DNA of 64,000 nucleotides from Pseudomonas sp. PSB18 (GTDB taxonomy: Bacteria; Pseudomonadota; Gammaproteobacteria; Pseudomonadales; Pseudomonadaceae). The notes beneath the pieces were generated by a model. The model was given only the letters and a program-made list of their open reading frames with translations, did not search any database and had not been told where the DNA came from. The DNA lies in the NCBI RefSeq assembly GCF_014596565.1, contig NZ_NOIN01000009.1:124001-188000 (forward strand). The letters run 5' to 3'. A program made the position numbers and the translations under genes. Below, piece by piece: positions 50,115 to 58,800 of this stretch. Numbering within the stretch: the first letter of the stretch is position 1; every line of letters starts with the position of its first letter.

Positions 50115-51053
50115 ATGTCTGCTTCCCTCGCATTCGTCTTTCCAGGACAGGGTTCGCAGTCCCTCGGCATGCTGGCCGAGCTGGGCGCGCAATACCCGCT
50201 GATCCTCGAAACATTCAAAGAAGCGTCCGATGCGCTCGGCTATGACTTGTGGGCACTGACCCAGCAAGGGCCAGAAGAGCAACTCAACCAAACCGATAAA
50301 ACCCAACCGGCCATCCTGACCGCCTCCGTCGCCCTCTGGCGCCTGTGGCTGGCTGAAGGTGGCGAGCGTCCGGCCTTCGTTGCCGGTCATAGCCTGGGGG
50401 AATACAGCGCCCTTGTCGCTGCAGGCAGCCTGAGCCTGGGCGACGCGGTGAAACTGGTGGAGCGCCGTGGCCAGTTGATGCAGGAGGCCGTTCCGGCCGG
50501 GCAGGGCGGCATGGCCGCGATTCTCGGCCTGGAAGACGCCGATGTACTGGCAGCCTGTGCCGAGGCGGCGCAGGGCGATGTGGTCAGTGCGGTGAATTTC
50601 AACTCCCCGGGCCAGGTCGTGATCGCCGGTGCCAAGGCTGCGGTCGAGCGCGCCATCGAAGGCTGCAAGGCCCGTGGTGCCAAGCGCGCCATGCCGTTGC
50701 CGGTCAGCGTGCCGTCGCACTGTGAATTGATGCGTCCTGCTGCCGAGCGCTTCGCCGAATCCATTGCCGCCATTGATTGGCAGGCACCGCAGATTCCCGT
50801 GGTGCAAAACGTCAGCGCTGACGTGGCGCCGGACCTCGAGACCCTCAAGCGTGACCTGCTGGAACAGCTCTACAAGCCGGTTCGTTGGGTCGAATCGGTG
50901 CAGACCCTGGCGGCCAGGGGCGCGACCGAACTGGTCGAGTGTGGTCCTGGCAAGGTGCTGGCCGGTCTGAACAAACGCTGCGCCGAAGGCGTGTCGACTT
51001 CCAATCTCAACACCCCAGACGCTTTCGCTGCCGCCCGTGCAGCGCAGGCCTGA
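50115..51053 (+). CDS. fabD: Malonyl-CoA:ACP transacylase FabD
   Basis: A 312-residue acyltransferase with the nucleophile Ser93 in GHSLGEYS and the catalytic His202 in VPSHCEL. It loads malonate onto ACP for fatty acid elongation. A 123-nt gap after plsX may hold an extra promoter. fabG follows 15 nt later. Confidence 0.96.
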   Translation: MSASLAFVFPGQGSQSLGMLAELGAQYPLILETFKEASDALGYDLWALTQQGPEEQLNQTDKTQPAILTASVALWRLWLAEGGERPAFVAGHSLGEYSALVAAGSLSLGDAVKLVERRGQLMQEAVPAGQGGMAAILGLEDADVLAACAEAAQGDVVSAVNFNSPGQVVIAGAKAAVERAIEGCKARGAKRAMPLPVSVPSHCELMRPAAERFAESIAAIDWQAPQIPVVQNVSADVAPDLETLKRDLLEQLYKPVRWVESVQTLAARGATELVECGPGKVLAGLNKRCAEGVSTSNLNTPDAFAAARAAQA

Positions 51054-51068
51054 ACAGGAGAAGCTTGC

Positions 51069-51812
51069 ATGAGTCTGCAAGGTAAAGTTGCACTGGTGAC
51101 CGGTGCAAGCCGCGGCATCGGCCAGGCCATTGCCCTGGAACTGGGTCGCCAAGGCGCCATCGTTGTCGGCACCGCGACTTCCGCTTCGGGCGCCGAGCGT
51201 ATCGCCGCGACCCTGAAGGAAAACGGTATTCAAGGCACGGGTCTTGAGCTGAACGTTACCAGCGACGAATCCGTCGCGGCGGTACTGGCCAGTATCCAGG
51301 AGCAGTTTGGTGTCCCGGCTATCCTGGTCAATAATGCCGGTATCACTCGTGATAACCTCATGATGCGCATGAAAGATGACGAGTGGTTCGACGTGATCGA
51401 TACCAACCTGAACAGTCTGTACCGGCTGTCCAAGGGCGTTCTGCGTGGCATGACCAAGGCCCGTTGGGGTCGGATCATCAGTATCGGTTCGGTTGTGGGT
51501 GCCATGGGCAACGCCGGCCAAGTAAACTATGCTGCGGCCAAGGCCGGTCTGGAAGGTTTCAGCCGTGCGCTGGCCCGTGAAGTGGGTTCGCGGTCGATTA
51601 CGGTAAACTCGGTCGCACCGGGTTTCATCGACACCGACATGACCCGTGAACTGCCGGAAGCACAGCGTGAAGCCTTGTTGACACAGATTCCGCTGGGGCG
51701 CCTGGGGCAAGCCGAAGAGATCGCGTCCGTGGTCGCTTTTCTTGCATCCGACGCTGCGGCATACGTGACTGGGGCTACAATCCCGGTGAACGGCGGGATG
51801 TACATGAGTTAA
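51069..51812 (+). CDS. fabG: 3-oxoacyl-ACP reductase FabG
   Basis: A 247-residue short-chain dehydrogenase with the NADPH motif TGASRGIG (11-18), NNAG (88-91) and the catalytic Ser141, Tyr154 and Lys158 (SIGSVVG, NYAAAKAG). It reduces 3-oxoacyl-ACP in each elongation cycle. AGGAG is 10 nt before the ATG. Confidence 0.97.
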   Translation: MSLQGKVALVTGASRGIGQAIALELGRQGAIVVGTATSASGAERIAATLKENGIQGTGLELNVTSDESVAAVLASIQEQFGVPAILVNNAGITRDNLMMRMKDDEWFDVIDTNLNSLYRLSKGVLRGMTKARWGRIISIGSVVGAMGNAGQVNYAAAKAGLEGFSRALAREVGSRSITVNSVAPGFIDTDMTRELPEAQREALLTQIPLGRLGQAEEIASVVAFLASDAAAYVTGATIPVNGGMYMS

Positions 51813-51923
51813 ATGTGACGGATTGCTTCAAAAAAATGTCATACGAGCTGTCTAAAATCCGTTATAAAGCTGCAACTTAATTTATAGGCGGAGGGCCGTC
51901 AGGGTTTGGGAGGAAGCTTTCGG

Positions 51924-51951
51924 TTGAAAAACCGAAAAGGCTTTCTATACA
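51924..51951 (+). promoter_or_regulatory. Promoter for acpP, overlapping a hairpin
   Basis: TTGAAA (51924-51929) and TATACA (51946-51951) are 16 nt apart, with start expected near 51958 and a ~46-nt leader. A hairpin (TTTCGGTT with AACCGAAA) spans the -35 and could end fabG transcripts. Confidence 0.6.
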
Positions 51952-52003
51952 CTTACTCTCCCGGCCAGCCGACTGAATTTATCCATTAGGAGTTGAAAAA
52001 GGT

Positions 52004-52240
52004 ATGAGCGACATCGAATCGCGCGTCAAGAAAATCGTTGCCGAGCAACTGGGCGTTAAGGAAGATGAAGTCAAGAATGAAGCATCTTTCGTTGAGGACC
52101 TGGGTGCCGACTCCCTTGACACCGTTGAGCTGGTGATGGCTCTGGAAGAGGAATTCGAGACCGAGATTCCTGACGAAGAAGCTGAGAAGATCACTACTGT
52201 ACAAGCTGCTATCGACTACGTTGCCAAACACCAGGGCTAA
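52004..52240 (+). CDS. acpP: Acyl carrier protein AcpP
   Basis: A 78-residue acidic protein with the phosphopantetheine attachment serine Ser37 in LGADSLDTVEL. It is the central carrier of type II fatty acid synthesis. A strong AGGAG site precedes the ATG, consistent with high expression. It has its own promoter and a downstream terminator, so it can be made in excess of its neighbours. Confidence 0.98.
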   Translation: MSDIESRVKKIVAEQLGVKEDEVKNEASFVEDLGADSLDTVELVMALEEEFETEIPDEEAEKITTVQAAIDYVAKHQG

Positions 52241-52268
52241 TCGTTTTTAGTCGTTGCTCGCTGTCATG

Positions 52269-52307
52269 GAAAAACCGCACTGCCATCATGGCGTGCGGTT
52301 TTTTCTT
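52269..52307 (+). terminator. Terminator between acpP and fabF
   Basis: AAACCGCAC and GTGCGGTTT (stem with an inner CCAT/ATGG pair) are followed by TTTTCTTT. It probably limits readthrough from the highly expressed acpP into fabF. Confidence 0.88.
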
Positions 52308-52348
52308 TAGGCCCGATGAAAAGTCGTCATTAGAAAAAGGAGAGTGCT

Positions 52349-53593
52349 GTGTCGCGTAGACGCGTCGTAGTCACCGGTATGGGTATGTTGTCGCCACTGG
52401 GCACGGATGTGCCGAGCAGCTGGCAGGGCATTCTGGCTGGCCGTAGTGGCATTGGTCTGATCGAACACACCGACCTTTCTGCCTATTCCACCCGTTTTGG
52501 CGGCTCGGTAAAGGGCTTCAATGTCGAGGAATACCTGTCGGTCAAAGAAGCCCGCAAGCTTGATCTGTTCATCCAGTACGGCCTGGCTGCCGGTTTTCAG
52601 GCGGTGCGCAATGCCGGCCTGGAAGTCACCGATGCCAATCGTGAACGCATCGGCGTGGCCATGGGGTCCGGTATTGGTGGCTTGACCAATATCGAAGAAA
52701 CCAGCCGCACGCTGCACGATTCTGGGCCGCGACGGATTTCTCCGTTCTTCGTGCCGGGCTCGATCATCAATATGATTTCCGGTTTCCTGTCCATCCACCT
52801 GGGTGCACAGGGCCCCAACTACGCCATTGCCACGGCCTGTACCACGGGCACCCACTGCATTGGCATGGCCGCGCGCAACATCATGTACGACGAAGCTGAC
52901 GTAATGATCGCTGGCGGCGCCGAGATGGCGGCTTGTGGTCTCGGTATGGGCGGCTTTGGCGCCTCCCGTGCACTGTCGACCCGCAACGACGAGCCGACCC
53001 GTGCCAGCCGCCCTTGGGACAAGGGCCGCGATGGCTTCGTGCTGTCCGACGGCGCCGGTGCGCTGGTGCTCGAGGAGCTGGAGCACGCCAAGGCGCGTGG
53101 CGCGACCATCTATGCCGAACTGATCGGCTTCGGTACCAGCGGTGATGCGTACCACATGACATCGCCGCCGGCCGATGGCGCCGGTGCTGCCCGATGCATC
53201 GCCAATGCCTTGCGTGACGCGAAGGTCAACAGCGAGCAGGTGCAATACATCAACGCCCATGGCACGTCGACCCCGGCGGGCGACCTTGCTGAAGCCCAGG
53301 CGATCAAGACCGTGTTCGGTGAGCATGCCTACAAACTGGCGGTCAGCTCGACCAAGTCGATGACCGGTCACCTGCTGGGTGCCGCCGGCGCGGTGGAAGC
53401 GATCTTCAGCGTGCTGGCGATCAACAGCCAGGTTGCGCCGCCGACCATCAACCTCGACGAGCCGGACGAAGGGTGTGACCTGGACTTCGTTCCGCACACC
53501 GCACGGGGCATGGACATCGACGTGGTGCTGTCCAACTCCTTCGGCTTTGGCGGCACCAACGGTTCGCTGGTATTCCGCCGGTTTGCCGGCTGA
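52349..53593 (+). CDS. fabF: 3-oxoacyl-ACP synthase II FabF
   Basis: A 414-residue condensing enzyme with the nucleophile Cys164 in ATACTTGTHC and two catalytic histidines in INAHGTSTP and MTGHLLGAAGA. It elongates acyl-ACP chains, including the palmitoleoyl to cis-vaccenoyl step. AGGAGAG precedes the GTG start at 52349. The stop shares one base with the pabC start. Confidence 0.97.
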   Translation: MSRRRVVVTGMGMLSPLGTDVPSSWQGILAGRSGIGLIEHTDLSAYSTRFGGSVKGFNVEEYLSVKEARKLDLFIQYGLAAGFQAVRNAGLEVTDANRERIGVAMGSGIGGLTNIEETSRTLHDSGPRRISPFFVPGSIINMISGFLSIHLGAQGPNYAIATACTTGTHCIGMAARNIMYDEADVMIAGGAEMAACGLGMGGFGASRALSTRNDEPTRASRPWDKGRDGFVLSDGAGALVLEELEHAKARGATIYAELIGFGTSGDAYHMTSPPADGAGAARCIANALRDAKVNSEQVQYINAHGTSTPAGDLAEAQAIKTVFGEHAYKLAVSSTKSMTGHLLGAAGAVEAIFSVLAINSQVAPPTINLDEPDEGCDLDFVPHTARGMDIDVVLSNSFGFGGTNGSLVFRRFAG

Positions 53594-54408
53594 TGGACAG
53601 CTGGGTCGACGGTCAGCCGGCTGACGTTCTGTCGCTGAAGGATCGCGGCCTGGCTTACGGCGATGGGTTGTTCGAAACCATTGCCGTGCGCAATGGCGGG
53701 CCGGTGCTGCTGGAGCGTCACCTGCAGCGGCTCGAGCTGGGCTGCCGGCGGTTGGCGCTCAATGTCGACAAAGCTGCATTGGGCGCTGAGCTGAGTGCCT
53801 ACGCACAACGCCTGGGTGAAGGCGTGCTGAAACTGATCGTGACCCGTGGCGACAGCCTGCGCGGTTATGCCGCCGTCCCCTCGGCCCAGGTTCGGCGCAT
53901 CCTGCAAGGGAGTCCGCCGGCCGCTTACCCTGCTGCCCATGCCGAGCGGGGCATTGCCCTGTTTCCTTGTGCGACTCGCTTGTCCGAGCAGCCTTTGCTT
54001 GCCGGCCTCAAACACCTCAATCGTCTTGAACAGGTCATGGCTCGCGCCGAATGGACCGATTCGGAGCACGCCGAAGGCCTGATGCTGGATATGTCCGGGC
54101 GGGTGATCGAAGGGGTCTTCAGCAACCTGTTTATCGTGCGCGATGGTGTGTTGATGACGGCTGACCTGAGCCGATGCGGCGTGGCTGGTGTAATGCGTGC
54201 CGAATTATTGTTTCAAGCCGAGTCGCAGGGTATCGCCACGCAAGTGACCGATATCCGCCTCGAGCAGCTGCAGCAGGCTGATGAGGTCTTTGTCTGCAAC
54301 AGCGTGTATGGCGTGTGGCCGGTACTCGCATGTGGTTCGACGCGCTGGTCGGCCGGGCCGCTCACCCGTAAACTGCAGACCCTTGCCCGCGCGTTATTGG
54401 ATGTTTGA
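53593..54408 (+). CDS. pabC: 4-amino-4-deoxychorismate lyase PabC
   Basis: A 271-residue fold-type-IV PLP enzyme, related to branched-chain aminotransferases. The GLAYGDGLFETI segment and the lysine in LAGLKHLNRLEQV are characteristic. It releases 4-aminobenzoate for folate synthesis. It begins on the last base of the fabF stop codon. Confidence 0.93.
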   Translation: MDSWVDGQPADVLSLKDRGLAYGDGLFETIAVRNGGPVLLERHLQRLELGCRRLALNVDKAALGAELSAYAQRLGEGVLKLIVTRGDSLRGYAAVPSAQVRRILQGSPPAAYPAAHAERGIALFPCATRLSEQPLLAGLKHLNRLEQVMARAEWTDSEHAEGLMLDMSGRVIEGVFSNLFIVRDGVLMTADLSRCGVAGVMRAELLFQAESQGIATQVTDIRLEQLQQADEVFVCNSVYGVWPVLACGSTRWSAGPLTRKLQTLARALLDV

Positions 54409-54411
54409 TTC

Positions 54412-55572
54412 GTGAGACGTAAATTCTTGCTGTTGCTGGAAACCGGCCTGGTTCTGGCAGGGCTGCTGTGGGGCGCTTCGGCCTGGAAGATCCATTCGGC
54501 GTTGCAACAGCCGCTGAACATCACCCAGGAGGAACTGCTGGAGATCTCCAACGGGACCACCCCGACCAAGACCCTCTATCGCCTCGAGGCCGACGGCCTG
54601 ATCAGGGACGCGTTCTGGCTGAGGGTGTATTGGCGCTTCAATCTCACTGGTCAGCCCCTGCACTCCGGCGAATACCGGATGGTGCCGGGCATGACCATGG
54701 AAAACCTGATCGGCGTATGGAAGCGCGGCGAGGTGGTGCAGTACAGCGTGACGCTGGTGGAGGGCTGGAATTTCCGCCAGGTCCGTGCAGCCTTGGCCAA
54801 GGATGAAAAACTCCAGCAGACCCTCACCGGGCTGAGTGACAGCGAGGTAATGGATCGGCTGGGCCATTCCGGTGTATTCCCCGAAGGGCGGTTCTTCCCG
54901 GATACCTATCGCTTCGTGCGCGGGACGTCGGACGTTGACCTGCTGAACAAGGCCTATGCCCGGCTGGAAGACGTCCTGGCCAGGGAATGGGCCGAGCGCG
55001 CTGCCGATGTGCCTTACACCCAGCCCTACCAGGCGCTGATCATGGCGTCCCTGGTGGAAAAGGAAACCGGCGTACCGCAGGAGCGCAGCCAGATCGCCGG
55101 TGTATTCGTGCGTCGTCTGCGCATGGGCATGCTGCTGCAGACCGACCCCACGGTGATCTATGGCCTGGGCGAGCGCTACACCGGCAAACTCACCCGTGCC
55201 CATTTGAAAGAAGAGAATCCGTACAACACCTACATGGTTCCGGGGTTGCCGCCGACGCCGATTGCGATGGTGGGGCGCGAGGCGATTCATGCCGCGTTGA
55301 ATCCGGCATCGGGCGACAGCCTGTACTTCGTCGCGCGCGGGGATGGCAGCCACGTGTTTTCCGACAATCTGGATGAGCACAACAACGCGGTGCGCGAATA
55401 CCAGCTCAAGCGTCGCGCGGACTATCGCTCCAGCCCGGCTCCGGCTACGCTGGACGACTCGGCGCCGATTCCCGCTGCCTCGCCCGATACGGCCCCCGAA
55501 GCCCTGCCCCAGGTGCAACCCGAGAAGCCTGCTCCCGAACCGAATGCTGACGAGCTTCCGAGCCCGCAATGA
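54412..55572 (+). CDS. mltG: Endolytic peptidoglycan transglycosylase MltG
   Basis: A 386-residue YceG-family protein with an N-terminal membrane anchor (~5-25), a LysM-like region and the catalytic domain containing MASLVEKETG (conserved Glu) and LLQTDPTVIYG. It cleaves nascent glycan strands and may set their length. The start is GTG 54412, 3 nt after pabC. The last ~45 residues are a Pro/Ala-rich tail. Confidence 0.93.
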   Translation: MRRKFLLLLETGLVLAGLLWGASAWKIHSALQQPLNITQEELLEISNGTTPTKTLYRLEADGLIRDAFWLRVYWRFNLTGQPLHSGEYRMVPGMTMENLIGVWKRGEVVQYSVTLVEGWNFRQVRAALAKDEKLQQTLTGLSDSEVMDRLGHSGVFPEGRFFPDTYRFVRGTSDVDLLNKAYARLEDVLAREWAERAADVPYTQPYQALIMASLVEKETGVPQERSQIAGVFVRRLRMGMLLQTDPTVIYGLGERYTGKLTRAHLKEENPYNTYMVPGLPPTPIAMVGREAIHAALNPASGDSLYFVARGDGSHVFSDNLDEHNNAVREYQLKRRADYRSSPAPATLDDSAPIPAASPDTAPEALPQVQPEKPAPEPNADELPSPQ

Positions 55573-55591
55573 CTCTGACTAAGGACTGCCC

Positions 55592-56224
55592 GTGACTGGC
55601 TTGTTTATAACGCTGGAGGGCCCGGAGGGCGCCGGCAAGAGCACCAACCGCGAATTCCTGGCCGAACGCCTCCGGGCTGCGGGGGTCGAGGTGGTGTTGA
55701 CCCGCGAGCCGGGCGGTACGCCGTTGGCGGAGCGGATCCGTGAGGTGCTGCTGGCGCCGGCCGAAGAGGTGATGAACCCCGACACCGAACTGTTGCTGGT
55801 GTTCGCCGCCCGGGCACAACACCTGGCGGAGGTGATTCGTCCGGCCCTCGCCCGTGGCGCAGTGGTGCTCTGTGATCGCTTTACCGATTCGACCTACGCC
55901 TATCAAGGTGGTGGCCGGGGATTGTCCCTGGAGCGCATCGCGGCACTGGAAACCTTTGTCCAGGGCGACCTGCGACCGGACCTGACACTGGTGTTCGACC
56001 TGCCGGTGGAAATCGGCCTGGCCCGTGCCAGCGCCCGTGGTCGGCTGGATCGTTTCGAGCTTGAAGGCGAGGCGTTCTTCAATGCGGTGCGTAACGCCTT
56101 CCTGAGCCGTGCCAAGGCCGATCCGGCGCGTTACCTGTTGATCGATGCCGCCTTGCCGCTGACGCAGGTCCAGCAATCCCTGGACCGCCTGTTGCCCGGT
56201 TTGCTGGAGCGTGTCCGTGGCTGA
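55592..56224 (+). CDS. tmk: Thymidylate kinase
   Basis: A 210-residue kinase with P-loop GPEGAGKS (residues ~9-16), the DR(F/Y) motif in CDRFTDST, and a LID region RASARGRLDRFE. It converts dTMP to dTDP. It starts at GTG 55592 (AAGGA upstream) and overlaps holB by 8 nt. Confidence 0.95.
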   Translation: MTGLFITLEGPEGAGKSTNREFLAERLRAAGVEVVLTREPGGTPLAERIREVLLAPAEEVMNPDTELLLVFAARAQHLAEVIRPALARGAVVLCDRFTDSTYAYQGGGRGLSLERIAALETFVQGDLRPDLTLVFDLPVEIGLARASARGRLDRFELEGEAFFNAVRNAFLSRAKADPARYLLIDAALPLTQVQQSLDRLLPGLLERVRG

Positions 56225-57203
56225 AGCCTATCCCTGGCAGGACGGTCTCTGGCAGCAACTGGCCGGTCGTGCCCAGCATGCCCATGCGTACCTGCTGCAT
56301 GGTCCGGTCGGGATCGGCAAGCGAGCACTGGCCGAACGCCTGATGGCGAGCTTGCTATGCCAGCGTCCGGGCACGTCGAACGCGTGCGGTGAGTGCAAGT
56401 CCTGCCTGCTGCTCAAGGCTGGCAGCCATCCCGATAATTACGTGCTGGAGCCTGAGGAGGCGGACAAGGCGATCAAGGTCGACCAGGTCCGTGACCTGGT
56501 CAGCTTCGTGGTCCAGACCTCACAGCTGGGCGGGCGCAAGGTCGTGCTGATCGAGCCGGTGGAGTCGATGAACATCAACGCCGCCAATGCCTTGCTCAAG
56601 AGCCTCGAGGAGCCTTCCGGCGATACTGTGCTGTTGTTGGTCAGTCATCAGCCGAGCCGCTTGCTGCCGACCATCAAGAGCCGTTGCGTGCAACAGGCCT
56701 GCCCGCTGCCGAGCGAGGCGGTGAGTTTGCAATGGCTGGCCCAGGCCTTGCCCGACAGCACCGATGACGAACGTGTCGAATTGCTGACCCTCGCCGCCGG
56801 TTCGCCCCTGGCGGCCGTCAGCCTCCAGGCCCAGGGGGTGCGTGAGCAGCGGGCGCTGGTGGTGGACGGCGTGAAGAAACTGCTCAAGCAGCAGCAATCG
56901 CCGACGCAACTGGCCGAGGGTTGGAATGCCATCCCGCTGCTGTTGCTGTTCGACTGGTTCTGCGACTGGTCGAGCCTGATCCTGCGCTACCAGCTCACCG
57001 AAGATGAGGCCGGCCTGGGGCTGGCGGACATGCGCAAGGTGATTCAGTACCTGGCGCAAAAAAGCAGCCAGGACAAAATCTTGAACATTCAGGACTGGTT
57101 GCTTGCCCAACGTCAGAAGGTGCTGAGCAAGGCGAATCTCAACCGGGTGTTGTTGCTCGAGGCGCTGTTGGTGCAATGGGCAAGTTTGCCGGGTCGCCAC
57201 TGA
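56217..57203 (+). CDS. holB: DNA polymerase III delta-prime subunit HolB
   Basis: A 328-residue clamp-loader subunit. It shows the degenerate P-loop LLHGPVGIGKRAL, a four-cysteine zinc module (C-x8-C-x2-C-x2-C in QRPGTSNACGECKSC) and SLEEPSGDTVLLLVSHQPSRLLPTI (broken over ~122-146). GTG 56217 has GGAG 7 nt upstream; the in-frame GTG at 56211 is too close to that site. Confidence 0.93.
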   Translation: MAEAYPWQDGLWQQLAGRAQHAHAYLLHGPVGIGKRALAERLMASLLCQRPGTSNACGECKSCLLLKAGSHPDNYVLEPEEADKAIKVDQVRDLVSFVVQTSQLGGRKVVLIEPVESMNINAANALLKSLEEPSGDTVLLLVSHQPSRLLPTIKSRCVQQACPLPSEAVSLQWLAQALPDSTDDERVELLTLAAGSPLAAVSLQAQGVREQRALVVDGVKKLLKQQQSPTQLAEGWNAIPLLLLFDWFCDWSSLILRYQLTEDEAGLGLADMRKVIQYLAQKSSQDKILNIQDWLLAQRQKVLSKANLNRVLLLEALLVQWASLPGRH

Positions 57204-57254
57204 CAGATATCGCCAGGGCTCCTAGACTCAGCTCAATTCGCAGCGGAGATCAGC

Positions 57255-57611
57255 ATGAACGAACTTGTCAGTCCCGGACCGCGCAATGGCATCCTGTCCC
57301 TGGCCATCAAGGACAAGTCGGTGCTCTACGCCGCCTACATGCCTTTCATCAGGAATGGCGGCCTGTTCATCCCCACCAACAAGCATTATCGACTGGGTGA
57401 CGAGGTGTTCATGCTGTTGAGCCTGATGGATGAGCCGGAGAAGATCCCGGTCGCCGGCAAGGTGATCTGGATGACGCCAAAAGGTGCCCAGGGCAACCGC
57501 GCGGCTGGCGTCGGCGTGCAGTTCAACGACGGCGACAACTCGGCGCGCAATCAGATCGAAACCCACCTGGCCGGAACCCTGAAATCCGACCGTCCCACCC
57601 ATACGATGTAG
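57255..57611 (+). CDS. pilZ: Type IV pilus protein PilZ
   Basis: A 118-residue PilZ-domain protein. It lacks the RxxxR and D/NxSxxG c-di-GMP signature, as is known for the founding PilZ of P. aeruginosa, which acts in type IV pilus assembly through PilB and FimX rather than by binding the messenger. ATG 57255 is 51 nt after holB. Confidence 0.93.
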   Translation: MNELVSPGPRNGILSLAIKDKSVLYAAYMPFIRNGGLFIPTNKHYRLGDEVFMLLSLMDEPEKIPVAGKVIWMTPKGAQGNRAAGVGVQFNDGDNSARNQIETHLAGTLKSDRPTHTM

Positions 57612-57622
57612 CCCGATCCTTT

Positions 57623-58417
57623 ATGCTTGTAGATTCCCATTGTCATCTCGACCGTCTCGACCTTGCCGCCCATGGCGGTTCCCTGGATGCTGCGCTGGAC
57701 GCGGCGCGTCAGCGGGGCGTCGGACACTTCCTGTGCATCGGTGTCAGCGCCGACAACGCCGCCGACGTCAAGGTCCTGGCCGACCGTTATGAGGATGTCG
57801 ATTGTTCGGTCGGCGTCCATCCGCTGGATGTCCAGCCCGACGCTACGCCGGCACTGGACTGGCTGTTGCGTGAGCTCGACCATCCGCGAGTCGTCGCCAT
57901 CGGTGAGACCGGCCTGGACTATCACTATGAGCCGGAAGCCGCCGAGGTGCAGCAGGCCTCGTTCCGTCTGCACCTGGAAGCCGCGAAGCAGACCGGCAAG
58001 CCGGTGATCATCCACACCCGGGGCGCCCGGGCCGACACCCTGGCCTTGCTGCGCGACGCCGCGCTGCCCCAGGCCGGCGTGCTGCACTGTTTTACCGAAG
58101 ATTGGGACATGGCCAAGGCAGCGCTGGACATGGGCTATTACATCTCCCTGTCCGGGATTGTCACGTTCCGCAACGCCGATGCCTTGCGCGACGTCGCCAG
58201 TAGGGTGCCGGCCGACCGGCTGCTGGTGGAAACCGACTCGCCGTACCTGGCCCCGATCCCCTATCGAGGCAAGCCGAATCTTCCGCAATATGTGCGGGAG
58301 GTGGCGGAATTCCTGGCAATGCTGCGTGGCGAATCCTACGAGCGGTTCGCTGACCAGACCACGGAGAATTTCAAGCGATTGTTCCCGCTGGCTCATGTCC
58401 GGTCGGCACGGGCTTGA
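57623..58417 (+). CDS. tatD: TatD-family metal-dependent DNase
   Basis: A 264-residue TIM-barrel hydrolase. Metal ligands are visible as DSHCHLD (His6, His8), GETGLDYH (Glu), HTRG, HCF and the late TDSPYL aspartate. It is a YcfH-type nuclease. It is the last gene of the long fab-to-tatD run, 11 nt after pilZ. Confidence 0.93.
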   Translation: MLVDSHCHLDRLDLAAHGGSLDAALDAARQRGVGHFLCIGVSADNAADVKVLADRYEDVDCSVGVHPLDVQPDATPALDWLLRELDHPRVVAIGETGLDYHYEPEAAEVQQASFRLHLEAAKQTGKPVIIHTRGARADTLALLRDAALPQAGVLHCFTEDWDMAKAALDMGYYISLSGIVTFRNADALRDVASRVPADRLLVETDSPYLAPIPYRGKPNLPQYVREVAEFLAMLRGESYERFADQTTENFKRLFPLAHVRSARA

Positions 58418-58425
58418 ATTCCGCA

Positions 58426-58544
58426 CAAAAAAAACCCGGGTTCTGGGGGGTGAATCCGGGTTAAGACCATTAGGAGTAAAACAAAGGCACACGGTCCTTT
58501 GGTACCTTTACCGGCGCGTCACTTGGGGGAGATGTCGCGCCGAC
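58426..58544 (-). ncRNA. rgsA: RgsA-like small regulatory RNA
   Basis: A strong minus-strand terminator (AACCCGGATTC paired with GAACCCGGGTT, then eight T) ends near 58426. About 119 nt upstream a CAATACT -10-like element (58557-58551) resembles the CTATACT box of RpoS promoters. Size, strand and the position between tatD and a TetR gene match RgsA/P16 (P. aeruginosa PA2958.1) as I recall it; RgsA is RpoS-dependent and part of the Gac network. The CTCCTAATGG stretch in its 3' half is a plausible seed. Identity rests on synteny and architecture, not alignment. Confidence 0.75.
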
Positions 58545-58550
58545 AGTTCA

Positions 58551-58557
58551 AGTATTG
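58551..58557 (-). promoter_or_regulatory. RpoS-type -10 element of the RgsA-like RNA
   Basis: CAATACT on the minus strand differs from the CTATACT stationary-phase consensus at one base and lies ~7 nt before the predicted start. No clear -35 is present, as is common for RpoS promoters. Confidence 0.5.
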
Positions 58558-58689
58558 ATCAGGATACCCGCGCGTCCAGTTTGCCCGGGGTGGTTTTTAA
58601 ACAAATTTGGAATACGCTCGCTTCGGATAAGTTCTCACTGTCGTCACTGGTTGTCGGGACGACGCGATGGCGCAAGCCGCGGTGAGCCA

Positions 58690-58782
58690 ATGTTGTACGA
58701 TTTTGTGAAGAACTATGGCCGGGAACGGATGATCCGTGCATTTTTGCGTAAGTTAGGCATAATACCCGGCTTCGAATTTTGA
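58690..58782 (+). CDS. Possible 30-residue small protein
   Basis: An open frame starting MLYDFVKNYGRERM and ending GIIPGFEF, with GGTGAG 5 nt before ATG 58690. It would be a basic amphipathic helix. The stop is 18 nt before the TetR start, so it could be a leader peptide. Chance occurrence is quite possible. Confidence 0.3.
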   Translation: MLYDFVKNYGRERMIRAFLRKLGIIPGFEF

Positions 58783-58800
58783 CCTTCAGACCTTTTTCTT

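Noticed and set aside
57255..57611. PilZ as a c-di-GMP receptor
   Set aside because: The RxxxR and D/NxSxxG binding signature is absent, consistent with the known non-binding founder protein.
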